Both the position numbers and the translations under genes were made by a program. Positions 24,256-33,500 of a stretch of DNA of 64,000 nucleotides are shown piece after piece; the stretch's first letter is position 1, and each line of letters starts with the position of its first letter. The DNA lies in the NCBI RefSeq assembly GCF_000716595.1, contig NZ_JNXC01000017.1, positions 76,020-140,019 of the forward strand. The letters run 5' to 3'. This stretch comes from Saccharothrix sp. NRRL B-16314. Lineage in GTDB: Bacteria > Actinomycetota > Actinomycetes > Mycobacteriales > Pseudonocardiaceae. The notes under the pieces were generated by a model. It did no database searches and was not told the DNA's origin. It saw nothing but the letters and a program-made list of their open reading frames with translations.

Positions 24256-25788
24256 GTGGACTTGCGCTTACTGGGGGAAGTGTCGCTTTCGGTCGACGGT
24301 CGTGTGGTGGATCTCGGGTCGGCGCGCCAGCGGTGCGTGCTGGCGGCTCTGGCGGTCGACGCCGGGCGCGTGGTGTCGACCGACCGGCTGATCGAGCGGA
24401 TCTGGGGTGACGGGCCGCCGTTGCGGGTGCGGGCGACGCTCCTGACGTACCTGTCCCGGTTGCGCCGGGTGCTGTCGGACGTCGACGGCGCCGACATCGT
24501 CCGCCGGTCCGGCGGATACCTGCTGGACGTCGACTCGGCGGACGTGGACCTGCACCTGTTCCGCGCTCTGTGCGCACGTGCCCGCGGGGTGGAGGACGTC
24601 GAGGCGGTGGCGTTGCTGCGCGAGGCTGCGCGGCTGTGGTGTGGCGAGGCGTTGACGGGCCTGGGTGGCGACTGGGCGCTGGCCGAGCGGGACCGGCTCC
24701 ACCAGGACCGGGTGAACGCCGAGAGCGACCTGGCCGACGCGTTGCTGCGGCTCGGGCACGGCGAGGACCTGGTCCCCGAGCTGTTCGCCCGCGCCGCCGC
24801 GAACCCGGTCGACGAACGCGTGGCGCGGCAGTACATGCTCGCCCTGCACCGCGCCGGACGGCCCGCCGACGCGCTGGAGCACTACCGGCAGTTCCGGGTG
24901 CGCCTGGTGGAGAACCTGGGCACCGATCCGGGCGCGCCGCTCCAGCGGCTGCACCGGCGGATCCTCGACGCCGACCCGAGCCTGACCGAGCCCGCGCCGC
25001 CCACGGCGTCCCAGTCGGCGTCCCAGCAGGCGCCTCAGCCGGCGGTGGAGCTGGCGACACCCGTGCCGCGCCAACTGCCGCCCGCGCCGCCGCACTTCAC
25101 CGGTCGGTGCGCCGAGCTCGCCGTGCTGGACGCGAGTGCGCTGGACGGCGTCCGCCGCACGGTGGGGATCACCGCTATCACGGGCGCCGCCGGCATGGGC
25201 AAGACGTGGCTGGCGCTGCACTGGGCGCACCACAACGCGGACCGGTTCCCCGATGGACAGCTGTACGTCGACTTCGGCCGCGGTGGCAAGCGGATGAGCC
25301 CGGCCGTGGCGGTGCGGGGGTTCCTGGACGCGCTCGGCGTCGCACCCAACGCGATCCCGCCCGACCCGCAGGCCAGGATCGGGCTGTACCGGAGCCTGGT
25401 GGCGGACAAGCGGTTGCTCGTGGTGGCGGACAACGTTCGCAGCGCCGACCAGGTCGTGCCGCTGTTGCCGGGCAGTCCGACGTGCATGGTGGTGGTGACG
25501 AGCCGGGACGGGCTCATCGAGCTGTTCACCCGGCACGGCGGGCGGGCGTTGCCGGTGGACCGGCTGAGCTGGCCGGCGGCGCGCGATGTGCTGACCGCCA
25601 GGTTGGGACGCGCCCGGCTGCTGGCGGAACCCGAGGCGGTGGAAGAACTCCTGGTCCGCTGCGGCGGGTTCCCGTTGGCGCTGGGCGTGGTCGCGTGCCG
25701 CGCGGCGGCGGACCCGCGCCTGCCTTTGGCTGCGCTGGCCGCCGAACTCCGCACGGCCACCCGCCGGCGCGCCGCCGTGGTGGCCTGA
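24256..25788 (+). CDS. AfsR/SARP-family transcriptional regulator with NB-ARC ATPase
   Basis: A 510-aa pathway-type activator. Residues 1-95 are a winged-helix DNA-binding domain (VDLRLLGEVSLSVDGRVVDLG onward). Residues 96-240 are BTAD (ending YRQFRVRLVENLGTDPGAPL). An Ala/Pro/Gln linker leads to an NB-ARC with P-loop ITGAAGMGKTWLALHW (about 308). It stops soon after the nucleotide-binding domain, so TPR repeats of full AfsR are absent. GTG at 24256 with GGAG 4 bases before gives the family start; the open frame extends upstream without homology. As the gene next to the peptide cluster it is the likely activator; its direct-repeat operator was not identified. Confidence 0.85.
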   Translation: MDLRLLGEVSLSVDGRVVDLGSARQRCVLAALAVDAGRVVSTDRLIERIWGDGPPLRVRATLLTYLSRLRRVLSDVDGADIVRRSGGYLLDVDSADVDLHLFRALCARARGVEDVEAVALLREAARLWCGEALTGLGGDWALAERDRLHQDRVNAESDLADALLRLGHGEDLVPELFARAAANPVDERVARQYMLALHRAGRPADALEHYRQFRVRLVENLGTDPGAPLQRLHRRILDADPSLTEPAPPTASQSASQQAPQPAVELATPVPRQLPPAPPHFTGRCAELAVLDASALDGVRRTVGITAITGAAGMGKTWLALHWAHHNADRFPDGQLYVDFGRGGKRMSPAVAVRGFLDALGVAPNAIPPDPQARIGLYRSLVADKRLLVVADNVRSADQVVPLLPGSPTCMVVVTSRDGLIELFTRHGGRALPVDRLSWPAARDVLTARLGRARLLAEPEAVEELLVRCGGFPLALGVVACRAAADPRLPLAALAAELRTATRRRAAVVA

Positions 25789-25875
25789 CCCGGCCGTCCT
25801 GACCCGGCCGTCCTGACCCGGCCGTCCTGACCGCGCCGTCCCTCACCCCGCCGTCCTGACCCCGCCGTCCTTTAC
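25786..25875. repeat. 14-bp tandem repeat after the SARP stop
   Basis: About six copies of TGACCCGGCCGTCC, the first three identical and later ones drifting, begin at the stop codon of the regulator gene. Looks like slippage-generated DNA; no stem is formed by a single unit. Confidence 0.8.
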
Positions 25876-25959
25876 CCGCCCGCCGGGCTCACCCCGCCCG
25901 CCGCCTGGCCCCCGCGCACGACGCGGCCGTCGTCACCGGAGAATTCGACCGGTCGGCTC

Positions 25960-26088
25960 GTGGGCACCGCGGTCGTGTTGGTCGCGTGGTCGAGGGTCGA
26001 ACTCGGCGACCACACGACAGCCCAGGTCACCGCGGGCAGCGTCCTGGGCTTGGTCGTGGGTGGCCTCCCTTACGCCCTCTTGGCGTAG
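25960..26088 (+). pseudogene. Remnant of a PAP2-family phosphatase (C-terminal piece)
   Basis: A 42-residue open segment reading WSRVELGDHTTAQVTAGSVLG followed by a hydrophobic end matches the last motif and final membrane helix of PAP2 phosphatases (SRxxLGxHTxxQV form). The six-helix body and first two phosphatase motifs are missing upstream, where only tandem repeats and Pro-rich DNA are found. No ribosome binding site is seen. Best read as a decayed gene end. Confidence 0.55.
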
Positions 26089-26126
26089 CCGCTCAACGCC
26101 GTCCCCGGCCCAGGCGGTGACGGGGC

Positions 26127-26621
26127 TCAGTCCACCGGGTCGAGGGGCGTCACCGGGGGCTTCCCCACGTAGGGCCCGGAGCAGACGCTCTCGCCGCGGT
26201 AGCAGGTGAAGTATTCGAGGCCGTCGTAGGGATCTCCGCTGGTCATCCAGACCTGAACCCGGGTGGCCCCGCCGGCGACGTCCGCGACGAGGGGGAGGGA
26301 GGCAGGCCCGGACCTGTCGACCCAGGTGCTGGAACTGTTCCAGTCCAGCCACGTGCTGGCTGCCCAGGCCTGCGCGTAGACCCGCCGTTCCCCGACGGCC
26401 TTGAACGCCCCGTCGACGCCGACCGCCCGGTTGTACCAGGTGACCGTGCCTTTGTAGTAGCTCGCTCCGACCTCGATCGAGAAGGTGCTGGTGGGGTAGC
26501 CGGCGGCGGTGGCGGGCGTCGCCGCTGAAACCATCCCGGCAACCGACACCACCGCGGCCACGGCCGCGCCGATCTTCCTCGTGCGGCTCTTCGTCGGCGT
26601 TCTGCCCTTCGGCTTCACCAT
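26127..26621 (-). CDS. Secreted protein of unknown function
   Basis: A 164-aa protein with a classic signal peptide: basic VKPKGRTPTKSRTRK, hydrophobic core AAVAAVVSVAGMV, and a cleavage site near ATAAG. The mature about 125-residue part is rich in aromatic and small polar residues (SIEVGASYYKGTVTWYNRAV, VYAQAWAASTWLDW) with one Cys pair (TCYRGESVC), suggesting a small extracellular beta-rich fold. ATG at 26621 follows AGGGGG by about 10 bases; GTG at 26630 is too close to it. I do not recognise the family. Confidence 0.7.
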   Translation of the reverse strand: MVKPKGRTPTKSRTRKIGAAVAAVVSVAGMVSAATPATAAGYPTSTFSIEVGASYYKGTVTWYNRAVGVDGAFKAVGERRVYAQAWAASTWLDWNSSSTWVDRSGPASLPLVADVAGGATRVQVWMTSGDPYDGLEYFTCYRGESVCSGPYVGKPPVTPLDPVD

Positions 26622-27050
26622 GCTGACCACGCCCCCTTTGTCGAGTGGCGGGCGCGCGTGCGCCCGGCTACTTTAAGTCGCCGGGCGCATGCGGAACGTT
26701 ACATGCGTTGTCGCTGACCTGGTCCTCGAACCGTTGCCGGCGGCAGCGGCCGAGCCGATGATCACGCGCCGGTACCGATCCCCATTGCACCGCGTTTCGC
26801 AGGACGATCCGACTCGCCACGCACACCGGTGCCACTGAAGCCGATTCGCCCCTGGCGATCACGCACCGTCAACTCAACGCCGAACCCGCGACAGTCGACT
26901 ATGCGGCCCCACCAGTCGGAACCCCTGGCGCGGCAACGCCGTCGCACGAGCACTTCAACGCCCGCTGCTGCCGACGGCACCCGACGTCATCGCAGGTCCG
27001 GTGACACACTCGACAGAGGCACAGGCAACGTCAGGGAGGCGGAGCCGGCG
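26622..27050. other. Divergent intergenic region
   Basis: 429 bp between the secreted-protein gene (-) and the XRE regulator (+). Contains short A/T-richer stretches near 26670-26700 and 26780-26830 suited to promoters, but no convincing gene, repeat or operator. The frame extending the XRE protein upstream has no coding signal. Confidence 0.5.
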
Positions 27051-28283
27051 ATGAGCGAGGACGTCCCGAGCTGGGCGCGGCGCATCCGGGCGCTTCGCGA
27101 AGCCCGTGGCTGGTCCCAAGTCGAGGCAACCGAGCGGATGCGCCGGCACACGGTCGACGCTCTCCCCGATCCCGACCACCTGGTGCGAAGGTGGAAGGCA
27201 TGGGAGCGCGGCGAGAACAAGCCGAGTCCGCACTACGCCCCGCTCATCGCCGCCGCACTGCACACCGTCACCTCGGCGCTCTTCCCGCCCGACAACCGCA
27301 CCGACTCCGGCCTGGAAATCGTCAACGCGACCGGTATGGACACGATGGAGGTCGTGTCGAGGCTGCAATCGTCCTCGGTCGACGACGCGACTTTGCAGGC
27401 TCTCCGGATCACGGTCGACCGGCTCTGCTCCGTCTACGCGCACACTCGCCCGGAGGAACTCGTGGTGGAAGCGCGCCGGTGGTTGCGACGGATCGTGGAG
27501 ATGCGCGAGGAACGGCTCAGCTTCCGGCAGCGTCGCGACACCTTGGAGCTCGCCGGTTGGTTGGCGTTGCTGGTGGGCTGCCTGGAGCACGACATGGGGG
27601 ACCGGCGAGCCTCCGAAGCCACCCGTCAGTCCGCACTCGGCCTCGGCCGTGAGGTCGCCGGCGCAGGCATCCTGGGCTGGGCGCACGAGATGAAGGCGTG
27701 GTTCGCCCTCACCTCCGGCGACTACCGGGGCGTCGTCGCGGCTGCGCGAGCAGGGCAGACCGCCGCAGGAAGCCACTCGGTGGGCGTGCAGCTCATCGCC
27801 CAGGAGGCCAAGGCGTGGGCGCGCATGGGCCGACGGGGTGACATGGAAGACGCGCTGGAACGGGGACGGGTGCTGCTCGACTCGCTGCCCCATCCCGAGA
27901 ACACCGACAACCACTTCGTGGTGGAGCCGCTGAAGTTCGACTTCTACGCGATGGACTGCTACCGCCACGCCGGTGACGACCGCCTCGCGAGCACGTTGGC
28001 CGACGAGGTGATCCGTGGCGCCACGGACGTCAACGGGTTCGAGCGGGCGCCCATGCGCATCGCGGAAGCACGGATCACGCTCGGCGTCGCCGCAGCGCGC
28101 GAAGGCGACCTCGAGGGTGCCGTGGCGTTCGGCCGCCAGGCGTTGTCCGGTGCACGGAAGTCACTCCCGTCCTTGGTGATGGTCGCCCAGGATCTGGCAA
28201 CCGTCCTGACCGACAGGTTCCCGGGCGAAGCGGAAGCCGAGACGTACCTGGAGCAGTTGCGCGAGCTCCGCCGCTGCTGTTGA
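27051..28283 (+). CDS. XRE-family regulator with helical repeat sensor domain
   Basis: A 410-aa protein. Residues about 5-65 form a Cro/C1-type helix-turn-helix (WARRIRALREARGWSQVEA and VRRWKAWERGENKPSPHY). About 330 helical residues follow with TPR-like pairs (TRQSALGLGREVAGAGILGW, ALERGRVLLDSLP). The layout matches actinomycete XRE regulators that read a small molecule or peptide through a TPR region. ATG at 27051 follows GGGAGGCGGAGCC. It is divergent from the secreted-protein gene and converges on the lipoprotein gene; either could be its target. Confidence 0.8.
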   Translation: MSEDVPSWARRIRALREARGWSQVEATERMRRHTVDALPDPDHLVRRWKAWERGENKPSPHYAPLIAAALHTVTSALFPPDNRTDSGLEIVNATGMDTMEVVSRLQSSSVDDATLQALRITVDRLCSVYAHTRPEELVVEARRWLRRIVEMREERLSFRQRRDTLELAGWLALLVGCLEHDMGDRRASEATRQSALGLGREVAGAGILGWAHEMKAWFALTSGDYRGVVAAARAGQTAAGSHSVGVQLIAQEAKAWARMGRRGDMEDALERGRVLLDSLPHPENTDNHFVVEPLKFDFYAMDCYRHAGDDRLASTLADEVIRGATDVNGFERAPMRIAEARITLGVAAAREGDLEGAVAFGRQALSGARKSLPSLVMVAQDLATVLTDRFPGEAEAETYLEQLRELRRCC

Positions 28284-28323
28284 CCAGACGTGTCCGGGCT
28301 TCGTGGAGACGGTCCTCGGAGCG

Positions 28324-28926
28324 TCAGGCGGCGGGCAGTCGGTCCAGGGCGAGGGCGGCGAGGGACTGGGCTGCGGGGCACACGTCGGCCTGCTCACCGG
28401 CACGCTTCAGGCTGACGGCCATCACCGGCTGGTCGGTGTGCTGGTCGACGGGCTTGCGCAACGCGACGCGCAGCACGCACAGCCCGGCCTGGGACCGCCG
28501 CCGCGTCGGGTGCCCGCTGATGACCCCCTGCTCGGTCCCCTGCCACATGTCCGCCCGGTGCACCTGGATGATCAGGAACTCGGCCGGCATGCCCTTGGCG
28601 TCGACGCTGTCACCCAGCTGCCACGAGCACCGCTTGCCGGGTTCCGTCACCAAGTCCTCCGCGGAGGGCGCCTTGGCGGTCGCCTTGATCTCCTCCACCG
28701 TCAGCAGCGCGCACACATCACCGCCGGTGAACCGCTTCGGCGAGGACGCGGCCAGGTCCTGCGGCCGGGGGTCGGTCGACTCCGGCACGGGGCCCCAAGT
28801 GGACGGCGGCACCGAAGTGGCGGACGGCGGCGCGGCCGGAGCGGGGTCGGGGGTGCCGGTGCACCCGGCGACGAGGAACGCGAACGTCAGCAGTCCCACG
28901 GTGGCGGGCCGGACACGGAAGGTCAC
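28324..28926 (-). CDS. DUF3558-like lipoprotein
   Basis: A roughly 200-aa exported lipoprotein: hydrophobic N-terminus with lipobox FLVAGC (Cys is the lipidation site), then a Pro/Ala/Ser linker. The globular region has CALLTVEEIKATAKAP and RCSWQLGDS segments typical of the DUF3558 family common in Pseudonocardiaceae. Function unknown; location outer face of the membrane. GTG at 28926 is chosen; a GTG 21 bases upstream is equally open and neither has a strong Shine-Dalgarno. Confidence 0.75.
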   Translation of the reverse strand: MTFRVRPATVGLLTFAFLVAGCTGTPDPAPAAPPSATSVPPSTWGPVPESTDPRPQDLAASSPKRFTGGDVCALLTVEEIKATAKAPSAEDLVTEPGKRCSWQLGDSVDAKGMPAEFLIIQVHRADMWQGTEQGVISGHPTRRRSQAGLCVLRVALRKPVDQHTDQPVMAVSLKRAGEQADVCPAAQSLAALALDRLPAA

Positions 28927-28964
28927 GACGGGCCATGCTACGTCCACCGCGAAGTGGTGGGAAC

Positions 28965-29810
28965 CCGATCGTGGTTACCGCATCCGGAAATCGGACAACA
29001 ACGGCGGCACCGAGCACGCGAACGCCTGCCACCGGTCGCCCCGCAGCTGGATGCTCTCCGGACGGCCGGCGTCGCCGGCGCCCAGACGTTCGGGGAAGCG
29101 GCCGTGCTGCCCGCGCCCGACGTCGACTTCCACCTCCTGGCGCGCTCCGGCGCGGTCACCGCGAACGTGCTGCCCGGCCGCGAGCCGCACCGGGTGCAGT
29201 ACCGGGAGGTGCCGCAGCTCGAACGGGGTTTCCTCGACGAGAACACCACCCTGGTCAGTTGACGATCGGCGGCAACGACGCCCGGTTCGGCGACACCATC
29301 TCCGAGTGCCTGGACCCCCGCGTGGGCGACTGCCGCAAGAGCGTGCTGAAGGGCGACGCCGAGCCGTTGGCCACGACGCTGCCCCGACGGCTGGAGGAGG
29401 TCGGTCCGGCCACCGCCGCCGTGCTCCGGGCGATGCGGGAGAAGGCGCAGAACGCCGAGATCGTCCTGATGGGGTACGCGCCGCTGTTCGAGTCCGGAGC
29501 GGTGTGCGAGAACGCGGGGATCAGCCGCGACGAGGTCGACTGGCTCAACGCGGCGGCCGTGCGGCTGCGGGACGTGCACCGGGCGGCCGTCGCCCAGGTG
29601 GCGCGGGTCCACTATGCCGACCCCGGCCCGCGCTTCGCGGGCAGCGCGCTGTGCTCGCCGGAAGCCGCGTTCAACGGGCTCATCATCAAGAAGACCCCCG
29701 GTAAGCCCACTTGGAAGCCCGTGTCGGCGCAGTCCTTGCGCCCCAACGAGAAAGGCGTGCGCCTGCCGGCCGAGGTCTTCACCGAAGAGCTGCGCCGCTT
29801 GGGCAGCTGA
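28965..29810 (+). pseudogene. Frameshifted, truncated SGNH/GDSL hydrolase
   Basis: Family segments are spread over three frames. ANACHRSPRSW lies near 29020-29050. DALRTAGVAGAQTFGEAAVL through VPQLERGFLDENTTLV runs to a stop at 29262. LTIGGNDARFGDTISECLD onward runs from about 29262 to 29810. The join at 29262 reads TLVS-stop where a TLVTLTIGGND sequence is expected, a one-base change of phase. The N-terminal GDS block is absent and the C-terminal catalytic His region reads SLRPNEKG instead of SFHPN, so catalysis is lost as well. Clearly an inactive extracellular esterase/lipase relic. Confidence 0.8.
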
Positions 29811-29843
29811 ACCACCACCGTTTGTCGTGCACAGGAGGAAATC

Positions 29844-30207
29844 ATGACCATTCGCACGACGCTGATCGGCACCGCGTTCCTCGCCGCCGCCCTCGCACCG
29901 GTCACCCCGGCGCAGGCCGCGGAGGTCGGGTGCAACACGGAGAGCTGCCTGCACTAGGACCCGGTCGCGATGGGCTGCACGCGCGCCGCGTGGGTCATCG
30001 ACGAGATCACCGTGGCGCTGCCGACCAGCGGGCCCATCCGGACCCGGTTGCAGGCCCGCTACTCGCCCGCGTGCAACGCCGCATTCGCCTACGTGCAGGA
30101 CACCACCCTGGAAGCGCGGCCCGATGATCTACGGCCGCCGGGAGGAGTTCCACGCCTGCATGGATACGGAGTTCGGTCCCCTGGAGTGCACTCGGCACAG
30201 CGCCTGA
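29844..30207 (+). pseudogene. DUF2690-like secreted protein gene with nonsense and frameshift changes
   Basis: An intact start and signal peptide (MTIRTTLIGTAFLAAALAP, cleavage near AQAA) lead into CNTESCLH, then a TAG at 29955. The same frame continues DPVAMGCTRAAWVIDEITVA and RYSPACNAAFAYVQD, the conserved CxxxSC-DP-GC-RYSPxCxAAWA pattern of DUF2690 proteins. After about 30120 the family-like end (YGRREEFHACMD) is in another frame, ending at 30207. At minimum the TAG truncates the product to 37 residues. An RBS-like AGGAGG precedes the ATG. Confidence 0.75.
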
Positions 30208-30237
30208 CCATTGCCCCATGCGGCCCAATCTGTTGCT

Positions 30238-30273
30238 CGGCGAACGCCGTATTCGCGAATACGGCGTTCGCCG
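30238..30273. promoter_or_regulatory. 36-bp perfect palindrome, double GCGAA-N7-TTCGC site
   Basis: Half-site CGGCGAACGCCGTATTCG is followed by its exact inverse with no spacer. It resolves into two GCGAA-N7-TTCGC elements (30240-30256 and 30255-30271) sharing the central TTCGCGAA. GCGAA/TTCGC arms are typical of TetR-family operators in actinomycetes. It lies 30 bp after the DUF2690 pseudogene and about 300 bp before the first large SARP gene. A cruciform or transposon-derived palindrome is the alternative; no T-run follows, so a terminator is less likely. Confidence 0.7.
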
Positions 30274-30568
30274 GCAGCCGGGCCGTCGCCGTTGTTCCTA
30301 CCACTCCCGGTGTATCGGTGTTCACCCCCACCGGATGACGACCGCAGTGGCCCGCTGTGGCTATGTTGGAGTGGAGTGGGATCGCGTCCGCCGGGGGTGC
30401 GGACTGAGTGCGCAGGTCAGGCGATGTGAGGGGGTCTCTTATTTCGATGTCGCCGGTCGAATGCGCGGTGGAGGCCATTCCCCGTACGCTGGAATGCGTC
30501 TCGCTTGGCTCGAATCCACGAACAATCGCCCGAATGGCCTCGCATTCCAGGCGCGGTGGGCGGAAACG

Positions 30569-33500
30569 GTGACGAGCACCACTGTCCCCGTCACCGTGGA
30601 ACTGCTGGGACCGGTCCGGGCGTGGCGCGGCGGGGTGGAGGTCGACCTCGGCACCGCCCGGCGGCGCGCGGTGTTCGCGTTGCTCGCACTCCGGGCCGGC
30701 CAGGCCGTTTCCAAGGACGAGCTGATCGACGGCGTCTGGGGCGACTCGCCTCCCGCGACGGCCGGCGCCGGCCTCCACACGTACGTCTCCGGGCTGCGCC
30801 GCGCGCTGGAACCGGGACGGGCCAAGCGGTCTACCGGGGTCGTCCTCACCTCGGCGGGGTCCGGGTACTGCCTGCGCGTGCCGGTGGACGGCGTGGACGT
30901 GCACCGGTTCGAACGCCACCGGGAGCGGGCCCGTGAGTTGGGCGACCGCGAACCGGCGCTGGCGCTGGCCGAGCTGGACCAGGCACACGCGTTGTGGCGG
31001 GGTGAGGCGCTGTCCGGCGTGCCCGGACCGTTCGCCGAGTCGCAGCGGTCGCGGTTGCGCGAGCTGCGGCTGGCCACCGCGGAACGCCGGGCCGAGTTGG
31101 CGCTGGTCGTCGGGCGGTACGGCGACGTGATCGCGGACCTCGCGGCGCTGACCCGGGAGCACCCCGTGCGGGAAGGCCTGCGCGCGTTGCTGATGACGGC
31201 GTTGCAGCGGGCCGGGCGGCAGGCCGAGGCGTTGGAGGTCTACCACGACGCGCGGCGGGTGCTCGTGGAGGAACTGGGGATCGAACCCGGCGCCGCGTTG
31301 CGGCAGGCGCACCGGATCGTGTTGGAGGACAAGGCCGACGACGTGCCGGCCCCCCGCCGGGTCGGTGCCTCGCCGACCGTGCGGCCTGCCCTGTTCGTCG
31401 GGCGGGACGAGGAGGCGGACGTGCTGCGCGCCGCCTTGACGGGCCTCGAGGCCGGGCGGGGCGGCGCGGTCTGGGTCGAAGGCGAACCGGGCATCGGCAA
31501 GTCCGCCCTGCTGGCCACCGGGCTGGCGCGGGCGGTGGAGGCCGGGTGCAGGGTGGCGTGGGCCGCCGGGGACGAGTTCGGGCCGCGCACCCCGTTGCGG
31601 GTGCTGCTCGACGGCCTCGACGTCACCGAGTCGTCCGCCGATCCGCGCCGCGCGGCGTTGGCGCAGGAGTTACGCGGCCCGGCCGACTCATCCGGTGACC
31701 CGGTGCCGATGGCGATCGAGCGGCTGCTGGGGCTGGTGGGCGAGCTGTGCGCCGAAGCGCCGCTGATCATCGTGGTGGACGACGTGCAGTGGGTGGACGA
31801 GGCCGGCGTCCTGCTGTGGCACCGCCTCCTGCGGGTCGTGCACCAGTGGCCCCTGCTGCTGGTCGCCGCGGGGAGGCCAGTGCCGCGACGTGCCGACGTG
31901 GAGCAGGTGCGCCGGACGGTCGTCGGCTCCGGCGGCCGGGTCCTCGAACTGCGCCCGTTGTCGGAGGAGTCGGTCACCGCGATGCTGACCGGGCTCGTGG
32001 GCGCGCCCCCCGGTCGGAGCCTGCGGGCGCTCGTCGGCCTCGCCACCGGCAATCCGCTGTACACCAAGGACCTGGTCGACGTGATGCTGCGCGAGGACGC
32101 GATCCACGTGGTCGACGGCCTGGCCGAGGCGGCACCGTGCGCCGATCACGAGATACCCCGCGCCCTCGTGTCGGTGATGAACCGCAGGCTCGGCTTCCTG
32201 TCCCCGGCGACCACGGACGTGCTGCGGTCCGCGGCGCTGCTGGGCGACGAGTTCGCCCTCGGGGACGCCGCGACCGCGCTGGGCCGCACGTCGTCGGACC
32301 TCGTCGCCGCCGTGGAGGAGGCGACGGCCGCCGGTGTGCTGGACGACGCCGGCCCGAAGCTGGCGTTCCGCCACCCGCTGATCCGCCAGGCGCTCTACCT
32401 CTCCGTGCCCGCCGGGGTCCGGGCCGCGCTGCACCGCCAGGCCGCCGGAGCGCTCGCCGCCGCCGGTGCGCCCGTGGAACTCGTCCTCGCACAGCTGGCC
32501 GCGGCGCCCGGCGCGGTGGACGAGTGGGCCGCCGACTGGCTCGTCGAGCACGCGGCGGCACTCGTGCGCCGGGCACCGGACCCGGCCGTCGGACTGCTCC
32601 GCGCGGTCCTCGCCGAGTCCACAGTGGACGCCGAACACCGTGAGCGGATGGCCGCGCTGCTGGCCCGCTTGATGTTCTGGCTCGGCCGTCCGCCCCAGGC
32701 GGCGGCGCGGTACGTGCTGGCCCGCACCAGGGACCAGGGCCGGGCGGCCGGGATGCGCTGGATCCTCGCCTACACCAGGTACCGGGACGGACAGGTGACG
32801 GAGGCGGTGGAGGCGTTGCGCGCGGCGGTGGAGGACGACGTGACACCGCCGTTGTGGCGGGCCCGGCTGGAGGCGCTGCTCGCCGTGGTGCAGCGGGACG
32901 GGCTCAACGACATCGTTGCCGCCGACGCGACCGCCCGACGCGCGTTGCTGCGCGCCGAGGACCTGCACGACGACTTCGCCGCCGCCCACGCGCTGCAAGG
33001 GCTGTGGCAGGTCAGCACGGTCCGGCGGGATCACGTCGAGGCGTTGGAGCGCGTCGACCGCGCGCTGGACCTGGCCGTGGACGGTCCGGACTTCAGCACG
33101 CTGCGGCTCGGGTTGCTCGACAACAAGGCGTTCACGCTGCAAAGCCTGGACCGGCTGGACGAAGCCGAGGACGTGCTGCGCGCGGCGCGCGGACTCGCCC
33201 GGTCCGGCGGGATCGGCCCGCACATCACCACGGCCGTGCAGGACTACTGGCGGGGCAGGTGGAACCGGGCGTCGTCCGAGGCCGACGTCCTGCGTGACGA
33301 CCCGAGCAGCACCGCCTACGGGCTGCGCGAACGCGGACCGGTGCTGCTCGTGCGCGGTGTGGCGGCGCTGATCGCCGCGCGCCGTGGCCGGACGCGACTC
33401 GCGGAGGAACACCTCCGCGCAGCCGCAGAACAGCCCTCCACCGTGCCCGCCGACCGGGAGAACAGCGACTTCCTCATGATCGCGCGTGCGGTGCTGGCCG

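Noticed and set aside
30218..30568. N-terminal extension of the first large SARP
   Set aside because: The frame is open, but the extension crosses the 36-bp palindrome and A/T-richer promoter-like DNA and has no family similarity. GTG at 30569 gives the normal winged-helix start.
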